This document shows positions 1-7,250 of a stretch of DNA of 9,280 nt, piece after piece; positions within the stretch are counted from its first letter, which is position 1, and each line of letters starts with the position of its first letter. Position numbers and translations under genes: made by a program. The DNA lies in the NCBI GenBank assembly GCA_934217675.1, contig CAKQCV010000087.1, forward strand, positions 1 to 9,280, written 5' to 3'. The notes beneath the pieces are model-generated. The model did no database searches. It saw nothing but the letters and a program-made list of their open reading frames with translations, and was not told the origin of the DNA. This DNA comes from an uncultured Prevotella sp. (lineage in GTDB: Bacteria; Bacteroidota; Bacteroidia; Bacteroidales; Bacteroidaceae).

Positions 1-277
1 TGCATGCACCATACATCGCGGTGCATTGATAGGAATGGGATCAACAGTTCTTGACAATGCAGAAATTGGAGAAGGAGCTGTAGTCGCAGCAGGAGCATTA
101 GTGCTCGGCGGAACAAAGATCGGAGATCATGAGATATGGGGTGGCGTTCCTGCAAAATTCATAAAGAAGACACGACCTAATCAAGCAGAGAGCTTCGCAC
201 AGCACTATGTAGAATACTCTAAATGGTATTTGGAAGAAAACTCAAAACAACAACAAGAGGAAAGACCAAAACACTGA
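1..277 (+). CDS. gamma carbonic anhydrase family protein, 3' end (partial)
   Basis: The gene enters from outside the window; the first whole codon is at position 2 and 91 residues are visible up to the TGA at 275-277. The visible part shows left-handed beta-helix hexapeptide repeats (TIHRGALIGMGSTVLD, then AEIGEGAVVAAGALVLGG), followed by the linker IWGGVPAKFIKKTRP and a C-terminal helix ending in YSKWYLEEN. That combination is typical of the YrdA/PaaY/CaiE-like gamma carbonic anhydrase family, which forms trimers and binds zinc at subunit interfaces. Only the last turns of the helix are present; the zinc-binding histidines of the family lie mostly before the window edge, so neither metal binding nor carbonic anhydrase activity can be judged. 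An apparent TTG start at position 26 lies inside a repeat and is not the real start. The tail is rich in Gln, Glu and Lys. The next gene, porP, is on the same strand 71 bp downstream, with a hairpin in between; a functional link is not evident. Confidence 0.88.
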   Translation, partial: ACTIHRGALIGMGSTVLDNAEIGEGAVVAAGALVLGGTKIGDHEIWGGVPAKFIKKTRPNQAESFAQHYVEYSKWYLEENSKQQQEERPKH

Positions 278-284
278 GTTTTTA

Positions 285-337
285 CGGCTTTTAAACACTA
301 ACATCAAATAACAACAGCACAAAAGCCGCCACTTTTT
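285..337 (+). terminator. hairpin plus T-tract in the gap before porP
   Basis: CGGCTTTT at 285-292 is perfectly complementary to AAAAGCCG at 321-328 (8 bp, 28-nt loop), and TTTTT follows at 333-337. It starts 7 bp after the carbonic anhydrase-like stop codon, so it is a plausible intrinsic terminator for that gene. The loop is long and the T-tract begins 4 nt after the stem, so it is not ideal. The porP ATG is only 11 bp after the T-tract, which leaves no room for a separate promoter downstream; the hairpin may therefore be leaky, or be part of the porP leader. Confidence 0.45.
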
Positions 338-348
338 CCTTCTACAAA

Positions 349-1332
349 ATGCAATGTTACACAATAAAGAGAAGACTTTCTCGTTATACAAACGTGTTTA
401 GACGTTTATACATAATATTATCACTCGTTGCGCTACATGCCACGACTGCAAGCGCACAGTATGATGCATCGTTCAGCCATTATTGGGATTTGGAACCGTA
501 TTACAATCCGGCATCTGTCGGGAAACAGACCAAACTCAATATTGTAGGAGCGTACGCATTGGATATGGCAGGATTCGAAAATAATCCGCGTACAATGTAT
601 ATAGGTGCCGACATGCCATTTTATATGATAGGAGCATACCATGGAGTCGGTATTTCATTACTAAACGACCAGATAGGACTTTTCACCCATCAACGAATAG
701 CATTGCAATATGCCTATAAACACAAGCTCTTTGGCGGAACAATCAGTATCGGAGCTCAATTTGGCTTCATAAATGAGCAATTCGATGGTTCAAAAGTAGA
801 TTTGGGAGAATCTGGTGATCCAGCATTCTCAACATCCGATGTTAACGGAAGTGGCATGGATCTTGCTTCCGGAATATACTACACAAAAGACAGATGGTAT
901 GTAGGATTGTCAGGACAACACCTCAACTCTCCATTAATAGAGCTTGGAGAAACAAACGAGTTACAAATAGATCCTACATTTTATTTAACCGGAGGATACA
1001 ATATAAAGTTAAGAAATCCGTTTGTAAATATACCGACCTCGGTTCTTTTACGTACCGATGGCAAAGCATACAGAGCTGATGTAACGGCGAGAGTGGTCTA
1101 CACAAACGACAAGAAAGTGATGTACGCCGGATTATCATACAGCCCAACAAACTCCATAACAGCAATAATAGGAGGAACATTCCATGGAATAAACCTCAGC
1201 TACAGCTACGAGATGTACACATCGGCAATAAGTGTAGGGAATGGTAGCCATGAGCTGACAATTGGGTATCAGACAAATCTCAATCTATATAAAAAAGGTA
1301 AGAACAAACATAAAAGCGTAAGGATATTATAA
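349..1332 (+). CDS. porP: type IX secretion system outer-membrane protein PorP (PorP/SprF family)
   Basis: This is the first gene of the T9SS cluster. The 327-residue product has a basic N-terminus (residues 7-19 are rich in Lys and Arg), a hydrophobic segment (about 20-32) and a signal peptidase I site TASA|Q after residue 36. The mature start, QYDASFSHYWDLEPYYNPAS, carries the Asn-Pro-Ala motif typical of PorP/SprF proteins. The remainder alternates hydrophobic and polar residues with many Gly and Tyr, as expected for an outer-membrane beta-barrel of about 14 strands, and the length fits the family (about 300-340). PorP is required for T9SS secretion in P. gingivalis and is associated with the PorK/PorN/PorE side of the machine. 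The ATG at 349 is the only in-frame ATG ahead of the signal peptide; its n-region is longer than usual. No Shine-Dalgarno sequence is seen. Identification rests on the motif, signal peptide and especially the position before porK-porL-porM-porN. Confidence 0.95.
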   Translation: MQCYTIKRRLSRYTNVFRRLYIILSLVALHATTASAQYDASFSHYWDLEPYYNPASVGKQTKLNIVGAYALDMAGFENNPRTMYIGADMPFYMIGAYHGVGISLLNDQIGLFTHQRIALQYAYKHKLFGGTISIGAQFGFINEQFDGSKVDLGESGDPAFSTSDVNGSGMDLASGIYYTKDRWYVGLSGQHLNSPLIELGETNELQIDPTFYLTGGYNIKLRNPFVNIPTSVLLRTDGKAYRADVTARVVYTNDKKVMYAGLSYSPTNSITAIIGGTFHGINLSYSYEMYTSAISVGNGSHELTIGYQTNLNLYKKGKNKHKSVRIL

Positions 1333-1334
1333 TA

Positions 1335-2789
1335 ATGAAAATGAGAAATAGCATAATAGCACTTTGCGTTATAGTGACAACGCTCACAGGATGCTTCGGA
1401 GGAAAACTAAGTACCTCGACAGGGCGTGGTGGCGAGCTGACAGGCACTGGCGGAGGACGTGGATTCACAGAACCCACACCATTTGGAATGACTCTTGTAA
1501 AAAGAGGATTCCTGAAAATGGGACTTTCAAAACAAGACAGCTTATGGGGAATGCAAACTCCGGAGAAAGAAATTTCAGTAGACGGTTTTTGGATGGACGA
1601 CACAGAGATTACAAACTCTGAGTACAGACAATTCGTATATTGGGTGCGTGATTCTATCATCCGCACTCGTCTTGCCGACCCGGCATACGGTGGAGATGAA
1701 TCATACATGATTACAGAAGACAAAAACGGTGATCCTGTAACCCCTCACCTGAACTGGAAAAAGCCTTTGCCACGCAAGCCGAACGAGGATGAGCAGAGAG
1801 CTATTGAAAGTGTTTACACAAAGAATCCTGTTACAGGAGAAAAGATGCTTGATGCAAGTCAGATGAACTACCGTTACGAGATTTACGACTATGTTACAGC
1901 AGCAAAACGCCGTAACCGACTGAATCCGGCAGAGAGAAATCTCAACACCGATATGCAGGTAAATCCAGATGAAGTTGTTATGATTTCAAAAGACACTGCA
2001 TACATAGATGATGAAGGGCGTATCGTTCGACAGACAATAAACAGGCAGCTGACCGGACCTTACGATTTCCTCAACACTTATATCGTGAACGTGTATCCAG
2101 ATACAACTTGTTGGGTTAACGATTTTCAAAACTCTGACAACGAAACATACATGCGGCTGTACTTCAGTAGCCCTACATACAATGATTATCCTGTTGTGGG
2201 CGTTACGTGGGAACAAGCAAATGCGTTCTGTGCCTGGCGTACGGATTATCTGTTGAAAGGACTCGGTGGAGTAGCAAAATATATACAACGCTACCGCCTG
2301 CCGACAGAAGCAGAATGGGAATATGCTGCACGTGGCAAAGAGGGTAACGAATTCCCTTGGGAAAACAAAGACGTGAAAAATGACCGTGGATGTTTCTATG
2401 CAAACTTCAAACCCGACCGTGGAAACTATACCAGCGACGGCAATTTGATAACAAGCCGTGTGGGAATATATTCCGCAAACTCCAACGGATTATATGACAT
2501 GGCAGGAAACGTGGCAGAATGGACAAGCACCATTTATACCGATGCCGGTGTTACGGCAATGAACGATTTGAATCCAGAACTATCATATAATGCAGCCATC
2601 GAAGATCCGTATAAAATGAAGAAAAAAAGCGTGAGGGGCGGTTCATGGAAAGATCCAGAATCTTTTATCCGCTCGGCATGGCGCACATGGGAATATCAGA
2701 ATCAGCCACGCTGCTACATCGGTTTCCGTTGTGTAAGGAGTTTGGCAAGCACATCAAGTACAAAACAAAAAGCAAGTAAAAAGAGATGA
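1335..2789 (+). CDS. porK: type IX secretion system ring lipoprotein PorK (GldK)
   Basis: The 484-residue product is a lipoprotein: MKMRN, a hydrophobic stretch, then the lipobox LTGC with the acylated Cys at residue 20. A Gly/Thr-rich linker (21-48) leads into a formylglycine-generating-enzyme/SUMF1-like fold: FLKMG near residue 60, FWMDDTEITNSEYRQFV, YPVVGVTWEQANAFCAWR from 285, RLPTEAEWEYAARG from 321, GLYDMAGNVAEWTS from 385, RGGSW at 434-438 and IGFRCVRSL near the end. A segment of about 140 residues (roughly 135-275) is inserted in the fold, as in GldK/PorK. The two catalytic cysteines that follow RGGS in active enzymes are absent here (the region reads RGGSWKDPESFIRS), so the domain is expected to be structural. 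PorK and PorN form the large periplasmic ring held under the outer membrane. The ATG is 2 bp after the porP stop codon and the stop overlaps porL by 4 bp, indicating translational coupling. A short basic Ser/Lys tail (about 470-484) ends the protein. Confidence 0.97.
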   Translation: MKMRNSIIALCVIVTTLTGCFGGKLSTSTGRGGELTGTGGGRGFTEPTPFGMTLVKRGFLKMGLSKQDSLWGMQTPEKEISVDGFWMDDTEITNSEYRQFVYWVRDSIIRTRLADPAYGGDESYMITEDKNGDPVTPHLNWKKPLPRKPNEDEQRAIESVYTKNPVTGEKMLDASQMNYRYEIYDYVTAAKRRNRLNPAERNLNTDMQVNPDEVVMISKDTAYIDDEGRIVRQTINRQLTGPYDFLNTYIVNVYPDTTCWVNDFQNSDNETYMRLYFSSPTYNDYPVVGVTWEQANAFCAWRTDYLLKGLGGVAKYIQRYRLPTEAEWEYAARGKEGNEFPWENKDVKNDRGCFYANFKPDRGNYTSDGNLITSRVGIYSANSNGLYDMAGNVAEWTSTIYTDAGVTAMNDLNPELSYNAAIEDPYKMKKKSVRGGSWKDPESFIRSAWRTWEYQNQPRCYIGFRCVRSLASTSSTKQKASKKR

Positions 2790-3655
2790 CAGAGTACAGT
2801 AAATATAATGTGATATACCGCTTGCAAAAGTGGTTGGACAGCGTTCCAGGACAAACGTTCATGAACTATGCCTACAGTTGGGGTGCATCAATCGTAATTC
2901 TTGGTACTCTATTCAAACTTACACACCTTCCTGGAGCCAACTTTATGCTTTTCCTTGGAATGGGAACTGAGGTAATTGTATTCTTCATATCAGCATTCGA
3001 CCGTCCGTTCGACAAGACAGCTGATGGCAAAGACCTTCCAACCCACATCAATGAAGAAGAAATTGAAGAGGAATATGAAGAGGACATGGAAGAACGCAAA
3101 GAAGAGGAAGAGACAGCACAGCAGCCAAATGTTCAACCAGTAATGGCTGGAATGCAAGGTGGCACTATCATAATTGGCGGAAATGTTTCAGCTGCCTCTA
3201 CACAGAACACCAATGCTAACACGGAAGAGAACCTGCAGTCCCAAACAGGAGCAACATCTGGAGACAATCAACCGCAACAGGCATTCAGCATGCCTCAGTG
3301 GGTGGCACAGCAACAACAAGTTTCTCCAGAAATGGCAGAAGCTACCGACCACTATGTGGAAGAGCTCAACAAACTTACCGACATGTTGGCAAAAGTTTCA
3401 GAACAAAGTCAGCGCCTGACACGCGATTCAGAGGAGATGGAAAACTTGAACCGCACACTTACAGGTATCTGCAAAGTATACGAAATGCAGCTTAAAGGTG
3501 CAAGTGCACAAATCGGTACTATAGACCAGATTAATGAGCAGTCGAAGAAAATGGCAGCACAGATTGAACAACTTAACACTATCTATGCCCGCATGATTGA
3601 AGCAATGACTGTGAATATGCGCGCAGCAGCACCAGGAGCAAATGCACAGGGATAA
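2786..3655 (+). CDS. porL: type IX secretion system inner-membrane motor protein PorL (GldL)
   Basis: The start codon overlaps the porK stop (ATGA at 2786-2789). The 289-residue product has two transmembrane helices, about 29-46 (AYSWGASIVILGTLFKL) and 51-71 (ANFMLFLGMGTEVIVFFISAF), joined by a very short loop. Glu62 lies in the middle of the second helix and corresponds to the essential membrane glutamate of Flavobacterium GldL (E49); Tyr30, Lys44 and His47 match GldL Y13, K27 and H30 by spacing from the KxxH motif. The inter-helix loop is about 4 residues shorter than in GldL as I recall it. A cytoplasmic part follows: a strongly acidic stretch at 90-109 (17 of 20 residues Glu, Asp or Tyr/Ile among Glu), a Gln/Asn/Gly/Ala-rich linker (110-180) and a long helical, probably coiled-coil segment (182-278). 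PorL forms a pentamer around two PorM helices and converts proton flow into motion that powers secretion. Confidence 0.96.
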   Translation: MTEYSKYNVIYRLQKWLDSVPGQTFMNYAYSWGASIVILGTLFKLTHLPGANFMLFLGMGTEVIVFFISAFDRPFDKTADGKDLPTHINEEEIEEEYEEDMEERKEEEETAQQPNVQPVMAGMQGGTIIIGGNVSAASTQNTNANTEENLQSQTGATSGDNQPQQAFSMPQWVAQQQQVSPEMAEATDHYVEELNKLTDMLAKVSEQSQRLTRDSEEMENLNRTLTGICKVYEMQLKGASAQIGTIDQINEQSKKMAAQIEQLNTIYARMIEAMTVNMRAAAPGANAQG

Positions 3656-3719
3656 TGCAATAAGCGCCAATCAGATTCAACAATCCCAATACTAAAAGAA
3701 CAACAAAAACAATAGCAAA

Positions 3720-5270
3720 GTGGCAATAAAGAAAAGACCAGTTTCTCCTCGCCAAAAGATGATCAACCTCATGTATGTCGTCTTGATGGCTATGCTTGCG
3801 ATGAATGTTTCAACGCAGGTGCTCGACGGTTTCTCTATAGTCGATGAGAGCTTGCAGCGCACCACCGACAACGCCGTGCAGGAGAACAAGAATATATATG
3901 CCGATTTCGAGACTCAAATGAAGAGTAACCCCGAAAAGGTGCGCGAGTGGTTTGAAAAAGCCACTGCCGTAAAACGAATGAGTGACTCTCTCTACAATTT
4001 TGCCCAGGAGCTGAAGGTAAAGATTGTACGCGAAGCGGATGGCGACAAAGGAGACATACACAATATTGAACGCAAAGAAGACCTCGAGGCAGCAAGCCAC
4101 GTGATGCTTGCGCCAGGCACAGGCAAGGGCAAGCAACTTTTCAATGCCATAAACTCTTTCCGCGAACGTATTCTTACTATGGTAGCAGATGAGCACCAAA
4201 AGCAAATCATTGCCAGCAACTTGACAACAAAACTGCCTAAAAACGCAAAATCTATGGGCAAGAACTGGCAAGAGTATATGTTTGAGGACATGCCTGTGGC
4301 TGCTGCTGTCACTCTACTTACAAAACTGCAGAGCGACGTGCGTTATGCCGAGGGCGAGGTCTTACACACTCTCGTTTCAAACATTGACATGAAGGATATC
4401 CGGGTGAACAAACTCAGTGCTTTTGTCATTCCAAACGCACAGACTATTGTGCGCGGTGACAAGTTCTCTGCACAAATCGTAATGGCTGCTGTTGATACAA
4501 CGCAACAGCCACAGATTTATATTGGGGGCCGGCACATGAACCTTAGAAACAATACATACGAAATAACTACAGGTAGCACCGGAGAATTCAACCTCACAGG
4601 ATATATAACAATGCAAAACGGAAGAGGCGACGTTATACGTCGCGACTTCTCGCAGAAATACACTGTTGTTGATCCAAGTGCCACTGTTTCTGCCGATTTA
4701 ATGAACGTACTGTATGCCGGATACACTAATCCTATAAGCATCAGCATACCAGGAGTTCCACTCAACAAAGTGTCTGCTACGATGAGCGGTGGAACGCTAC
4801 AACCTGTAGGTCCAGGCAAATACATTGCTCGCCCGGCAGCTGTGGGAAAGGATGTTACGATAAACGTGATGTCGCTATCAACAGGACAAGCTCGGCAAGT
4901 GGGGCAGTTCACATTCCATGTGCGCAAATTGCCTGACCCTACAGCCTATATCGCCATAGGCACTAACCGCTATCGCGGTGGTGGACTTGCCAAGGCATCG
5001 CTCATGGGAACCGACGGCATAAAGGCAGCTATTGACGACGGACTGCTTGACATCCAGTTTAAAGTGTTAGGCTTTGAAACCGTTTTCTTCGACAACATGG
5101 GCAATGCTGTACCAATGGCTTCGGCAGGAGCACACTTCTCGCAGCGACAGAAAGATGCTTTCCGTGGTCTCTCCCGCAACCGCCGTTTCTATATAAGCAG
5201 AGTATCTGCTGTGGGTCCTGACGGAATAACAAGAACATTACCTGCATCTATGGAGGTTATAGTGAAATAA
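3720..5270 (+). CDS. porM: type IX secretion system motor/periplasmic shaft protein PorM (GldM), GTG start
   Basis: The 516-residue product begins at GTG 3720: an in-frame TAA at 3693 and the absence of any ATG before residue 14 rule out other starts, and translation from GTG gives the expected family N-terminus (KKRPVSPRQKMINLMYVVLM). A single transmembrane helix spans about 14-33; Arg11 corresponds to GldM R9, which pairs with the PorL membrane glutamate. After NVSTQVLDGF comes a periplasmic helical domain (about 40-220), then three beta-rich Ig-like domains (about 225-515), the four-domain D1-D4 architecture known for PorM/GldM, whose dimer reaches the PorK/PorN ring. The length matches the family (about 510-520). 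It follows porL by 64 bp, a gap in which I see no gene or strong hairpin, only A-rich sequence before the start, and is followed 20 bp later by porN. The protein is intact. Confidence 0.97.
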   Translation: MAIKKRPVSPRQKMINLMYVVLMAMLAMNVSTQVLDGFSIVDESLQRTTDNAVQENKNIYADFETQMKSNPEKVREWFEKATAVKRMSDSLYNFAQELKVKIVREADGDKGDIHNIERKEDLEAASHVMLAPGTGKGKQLFNAINSFRERILTMVADEHQKQIIASNLTTKLPKNAKSMGKNWQEYMFEDMPVAAAVTLLTKLQSDVRYAEGEVLHTLVSNIDMKDIRVNKLSAFVIPNAQTIVRGDKFSAQIVMAAVDTTQQPQIYIGGRHMNLRNNTYEITTGSTGEFNLTGYITMQNGRGDVIRRDFSQKYTVVDPSATVSADLMNVLYAGYTNPISISIPGVPLNKVSATMSGGTLQPVGPGKYIARPAAVGKDVTINVMSLSTGQARQVGQFTFHVRKLPDPTAYIAIGTNRYRGGGLAKASLMGTDGIKAAIDDGLLDIQFKVLGFETVFFDNMGNAVPMASAGAHFSQRQKDAFRGLSRNRRFYISRVSAVGPDGITRTLPASMEVIVK

Positions 5271-5290
5271 AAAGAAAATACACATACAAT

Positions 5291-6346
5291 ATGAAGAAAA
5301 TACTTCTTATATTATTGGCTGCATGTATAGCCGAAACGATAAGCGCACAACCTGCTGCACGAAGACGACAGCAGCAGACTCAGCAAAATGCATCCAACTC
5401 ACAGACTCTTACCACAAGAGCGCAGATATCTTATCCGACCTCAGCGAAGATGGAAGAGGACGTAGTTTGGCGTCGCGACATTTACCGCACTATAGACTTG
5501 AATGATGATGCGAATGCCGGACTGTATTATCCTGTTGAAGCTGTCGGCTCGCAAATGAACCTGTTCACATATCTTTTCAAGCTCATGATGCGACAAAAGA
5601 TAAATGCATACGAATACAGACTTGATGGCAATGAGGCTTTCAATGAAGCATCAAAGATAAAACCACTTGCTTTCCTTGACAACTATCATATATACTACGA
5701 GAAGAAAGGTAATGGAATAAACATTGACAATAGCGATATTCCATCAAAAGAGGTAAAATCTTATTATATCAAGGAGTGCACATATTATGACCAGCGCTCT
5801 GCAACATTCCATACAAAGGTCATAGCTCTATGCCCTATCATGTCGCGCGAGGATGACTTCGGTGACGCTCCTCAGACTTACCCTTTGTTTTGGGTAAAAT
5901 ATGATGACGTAGCACCTTATCTTAGCAAGCAAATAATTATGACAAGCGACTTGAATAATGCTGCCACGATGACGCTTGACGACTATTTCACAAAAAACAT
6001 GTATCGCGGCAAGATATACAAGACAACAAACATGCTTGGCAAAACACTCAGCCAATATTGCAAGACCGACTCTGCAATGACTAAAGAGCAAAAACGAATT
6101 GAAAGCGAGATTACTGCATTTGAGAAAAACATCTGGGGCGACCAACAGCTCAAAGATTCGCTCGACAGCGTGGCTAAGGCACAACTTAATACAAAAGGAA
6201 CAAAGAAAGTGCGCCGCAACCGCCGTGCCGGAGGAGCAACATCTACCTCTACTGCTGTAAGCAAGAAACCTCGTCGAAGCAGCTCTTCTGCCTCATCTGG
6301 CGGTTCTTCAGCAGCAAGAGTTTCTGTTCGCCGACAGCGTCACTAA
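5291..6346 (+). CDS. porN: type IX secretion system periplasmic protein PorN (GldN)
   Basis: The 351-residue product has a signal peptide (MKKILLILLAACIAETISAQ) with a type I site after Ala19, followed by an Arg/Gln-rich segment (21-35). The GldN/PorN core runs from about residue 55 (EEDVVWRRDIYRTIDLNDDANAGLYY, split here by its own motif VVWRRDIYR and NAGLYYPVE) to about 270, including IMSREDDFGDAPQTYPLFWVKY-type sequence near 180-205. PorN binds PorK to form the periplasmic ring and contacts PorM. The final 47 residues (305-351) are a low-complexity tail with 14 Lys/Arg, many Ser/Ala/Gly and no acidic residue; whether this tail is shared by other PorN proteins cannot be told here. It is the last gene of the cluster; a structured hairpin begins 13 bp after the TAA. 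An LAAC sequence at residues 9-12 resembles a lipobox but lies too close to the N-terminus to be convincing. Confidence 0.95.
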   Translation: MKKILLILLAACIAETISAQPAARRRQQQTQQNASNSQTLTTRAQISYPTSAKMEEDVVWRRDIYRTIDLNDDANAGLYYPVEAVGSQMNLFTYLFKLMMRQKINAYEYRLDGNEAFNEASKIKPLAFLDNYHIYYEKKGNGINIDNSDIPSKEVKSYYIKECTYYDQRSATFHTKVIALCPIMSREDDFGDAPQTYPLFWVKYDDVAPYLSKQIIMTSDLNNAATMTLDDYFTKNMYRGKIYKTTNMLGKTLSQYCKTDSAMTKEQKRIESEITAFEKNIWGDQQLKDSLDSVAKAQLNTKGTKKVRRNRRAGGATSTSTAVSKKPRRSSSSASSGGSSAARVSVRRQRH

Positions 6347-6358
6347 AAAATAATATCT

Positions 6359-6401
6359 AAGGGATGTCAAGGCGACACATACTGTTACCATGGCATCCTT
6401 T
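6359..6401 (+). terminator. long imperfect hairpin at the end of the T9SS cluster
   Basis: An inverted repeat folds 6359-6369 against 6391-6401 (11 pairs, two of them G-U), then after an A-A mismatch 6371-6372 with 6388-6389, and after another mismatch 6374-6377 with 6383-6386, leaving a 5-nt loop at 6378-6382. It begins 13 bp after the porN stop and 40 bp before the next start, so it is the likely terminator of porPKLMN. The downstream sequence (TTTGTAGAATTATATTC) is AT-rich but not a clean T-run, so termination could be partial, and the element could instead act as an mRNA-stabilising 3' structure. Confidence 0.55.
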
Positions 6402-6440
6402 GTAGAATTATATTCATCATATTATTAATTAACACAAAAA

Positions 6441-7088
6441 ATGCGTATGAAAAAAGTATTTACTATTGCCGCAGTAGCATTAGGATTAATGGCTGCCATG
6501 CCATCACAGGCACAGATTAAATTTGGTGTGAAAGGTGGTCTAAATATCACCGACATGTCAATGGACAGCAAGGTGCTTGATGCATCAAACCGCACAGGCT
6601 TCTTCATCGGTCCGTCTGTAAAATTCACTCTTCCAATCGTTGGTCTTGGCATTGATGCCGCAGCTCTTTACGATCAGCGCGAATCAAAGCTGAAAGGAGA
6701 CGTAAACGGGTATGAAGCAGACGTAAATACAAAACTGAAACAGCAGTCTATCAACATTCCGATAAACTTGCGTTATGGCTTCGGACTGGGAAGCCTTGCA
6801 AGTGTTTATCTTGCAGCCGGTCCACAATTTGGTTTCAACGTTGGCGACAAGAATTTCGACATGCTGAAGGTTGCCAACTATAAGATGAAATCTTCTAACT
6901 TTAGCGTGAACCTTGGTGCTGGTGTATCATTGATCAAGCACCTTGAAGTTGGTTTCAACTATAACATAGCTTGTGGGAAAACAGGTGAAGTTACAGGCAA
7001 AGGGGTAGCCGAAGATGTAGTCAAGAATTTAGCCGATAGCGAAGGTAAGTCAAATGCTTGGCAAATATCTGTTGCTTACTACTTCTAA
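6441..7088 (+). CDS. small outer-membrane beta-barrel protein (PorT-family-like fold), function unknown
   Basis: The 215-residue product has a signal peptide, MKKVFTIAAVALGLMAAM, with cleavage at SQA|Q (after residue 24). The mature part opens with IKFGVKGGLNITDM, typical of the outer-membrane beta-barrel family often labelled PorT-like (OMP_b-brl_2), and continues with alternating hydrophobic/polar strands, repeated Gly-rich turns (YGFGLGSLASVYLAAGPQFG, LGAGVSLIKHLEVGFNY) and a last strand WQISVAYYF ending in the C-terminal Phe that marks outer-membrane barrels for BAM assembly. The size suggests an 8-stranded barrel. A second ATG at 6447 would remove only MR and gives an equally good signal peptide; which is used is unclear. 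It lies 94 bp after porN, beyond a hairpin, so it probably has its own transcription. It is shorter than, and lacks recognisable specific features of, the T9SS protein PorT, so a role in secretion is only a possibility. Confidence 0.85.
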   Translation: MRMKKVFTIAAVALGLMAAMPSQAQIKFGVKGGLNITDMSMDSKVLDASNRTGFFIGPSVKFTLPIVGLGIDAAALYDQRESKLKGDVNGYEADVNTKLKQQSINIPINLRYGFGLGSLASVYLAAGPQFGFNVGDKNFDMLKVANYKMKSSNFSVNLGAGVSLIKHLEVGFNYNIACGKTGEVTGKGVAEDVVKNLADSEGKSNAWQISVAYYF

Positions 7089-7143
7089 TATGCGATTTTT
7101 ACAGTTAACAAGAAAATAATAACAGATAAATAATACACAAATA

Positions 7144-7190
7144 TAAATCCAGCTCTGAGCCAAAGCGGTTCTAAAGCTGGATTTACTTTT
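7144..7190. terminator. strong, probably bidirectional terminator between convergent genes
   Basis: TAAATCCAGCT at 7144-7154 is perfectly complementary to AGCTGGATTTA at 7175-7185 (11 bp). Inside the loop a second stem pairs 7157-7161 with 7167-7171 (one G-U pair), leaving loop AAAGC. The + strand continues ACTTTTGTTG. It lies 55 bp after the beta-barrel gene stop and 65 bp beyond the AraC gene stop on the other strand; the - strand after the stem reads TATATTTGTGTATTATTT, also T-rich, so it can serve both genes. The rest of the 162-bp gap (7089-7250) is AT-rich with no further feature that I can see. Confidence 0.8.
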
Positions 7191-7250
7191 GTTGCTTTAA
7201 CGTATCAATGTCCTTACAAAAAAGTCTACAGAACTATGATAAAACAACAA

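Noticed and set aside
1280..1723. Open reading frame of 147 codons on the - strand across the porP/porK junction
   Set aside because: It is antisense to two clearly identified genes, its translation is low-complexity (Ser/Pro/Val-rich) and resembles no known protein; it is a shadow of the coding strand.
3810..4312. Several overlapping - strand open frames, in different frames, inside porM
   Set aside because: They lie opposite an intact conserved gene, have no plausible start signals and look like composition artefacts.
4627..4643. Perfect 7-bp inverted repeat with 3-nt loop (GCGACGT-tat-ACGTCGC) inside porM
   Set aside because: It is in the middle of a coding region encoding ordinary residues (GDVIRRD), and one repeat of this size is expected by chance in a window of this length.
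5315..5326. Lipobox-like LAAC at residues 9-12 of PorN, suggesting a lipoprotein
   Set aside because: The Cys is too close to the N-terminus, with a hydrophobic region of only about 6 residues before it, and a good type I site (ISA|Q) follows at residue 19; PorN is known as a soluble periplasmic protein bound to the lipoprotein PorK.
6399..6430. Possible Bacteroidota promoter (TTTG at 6399-6402, TATTAATT at 6423-6430) for the beta-barrel gene
   Set aside because: The spacing is right, but the second element matches TAnnTTTG poorly and would put the transcript start almost at the start codon.
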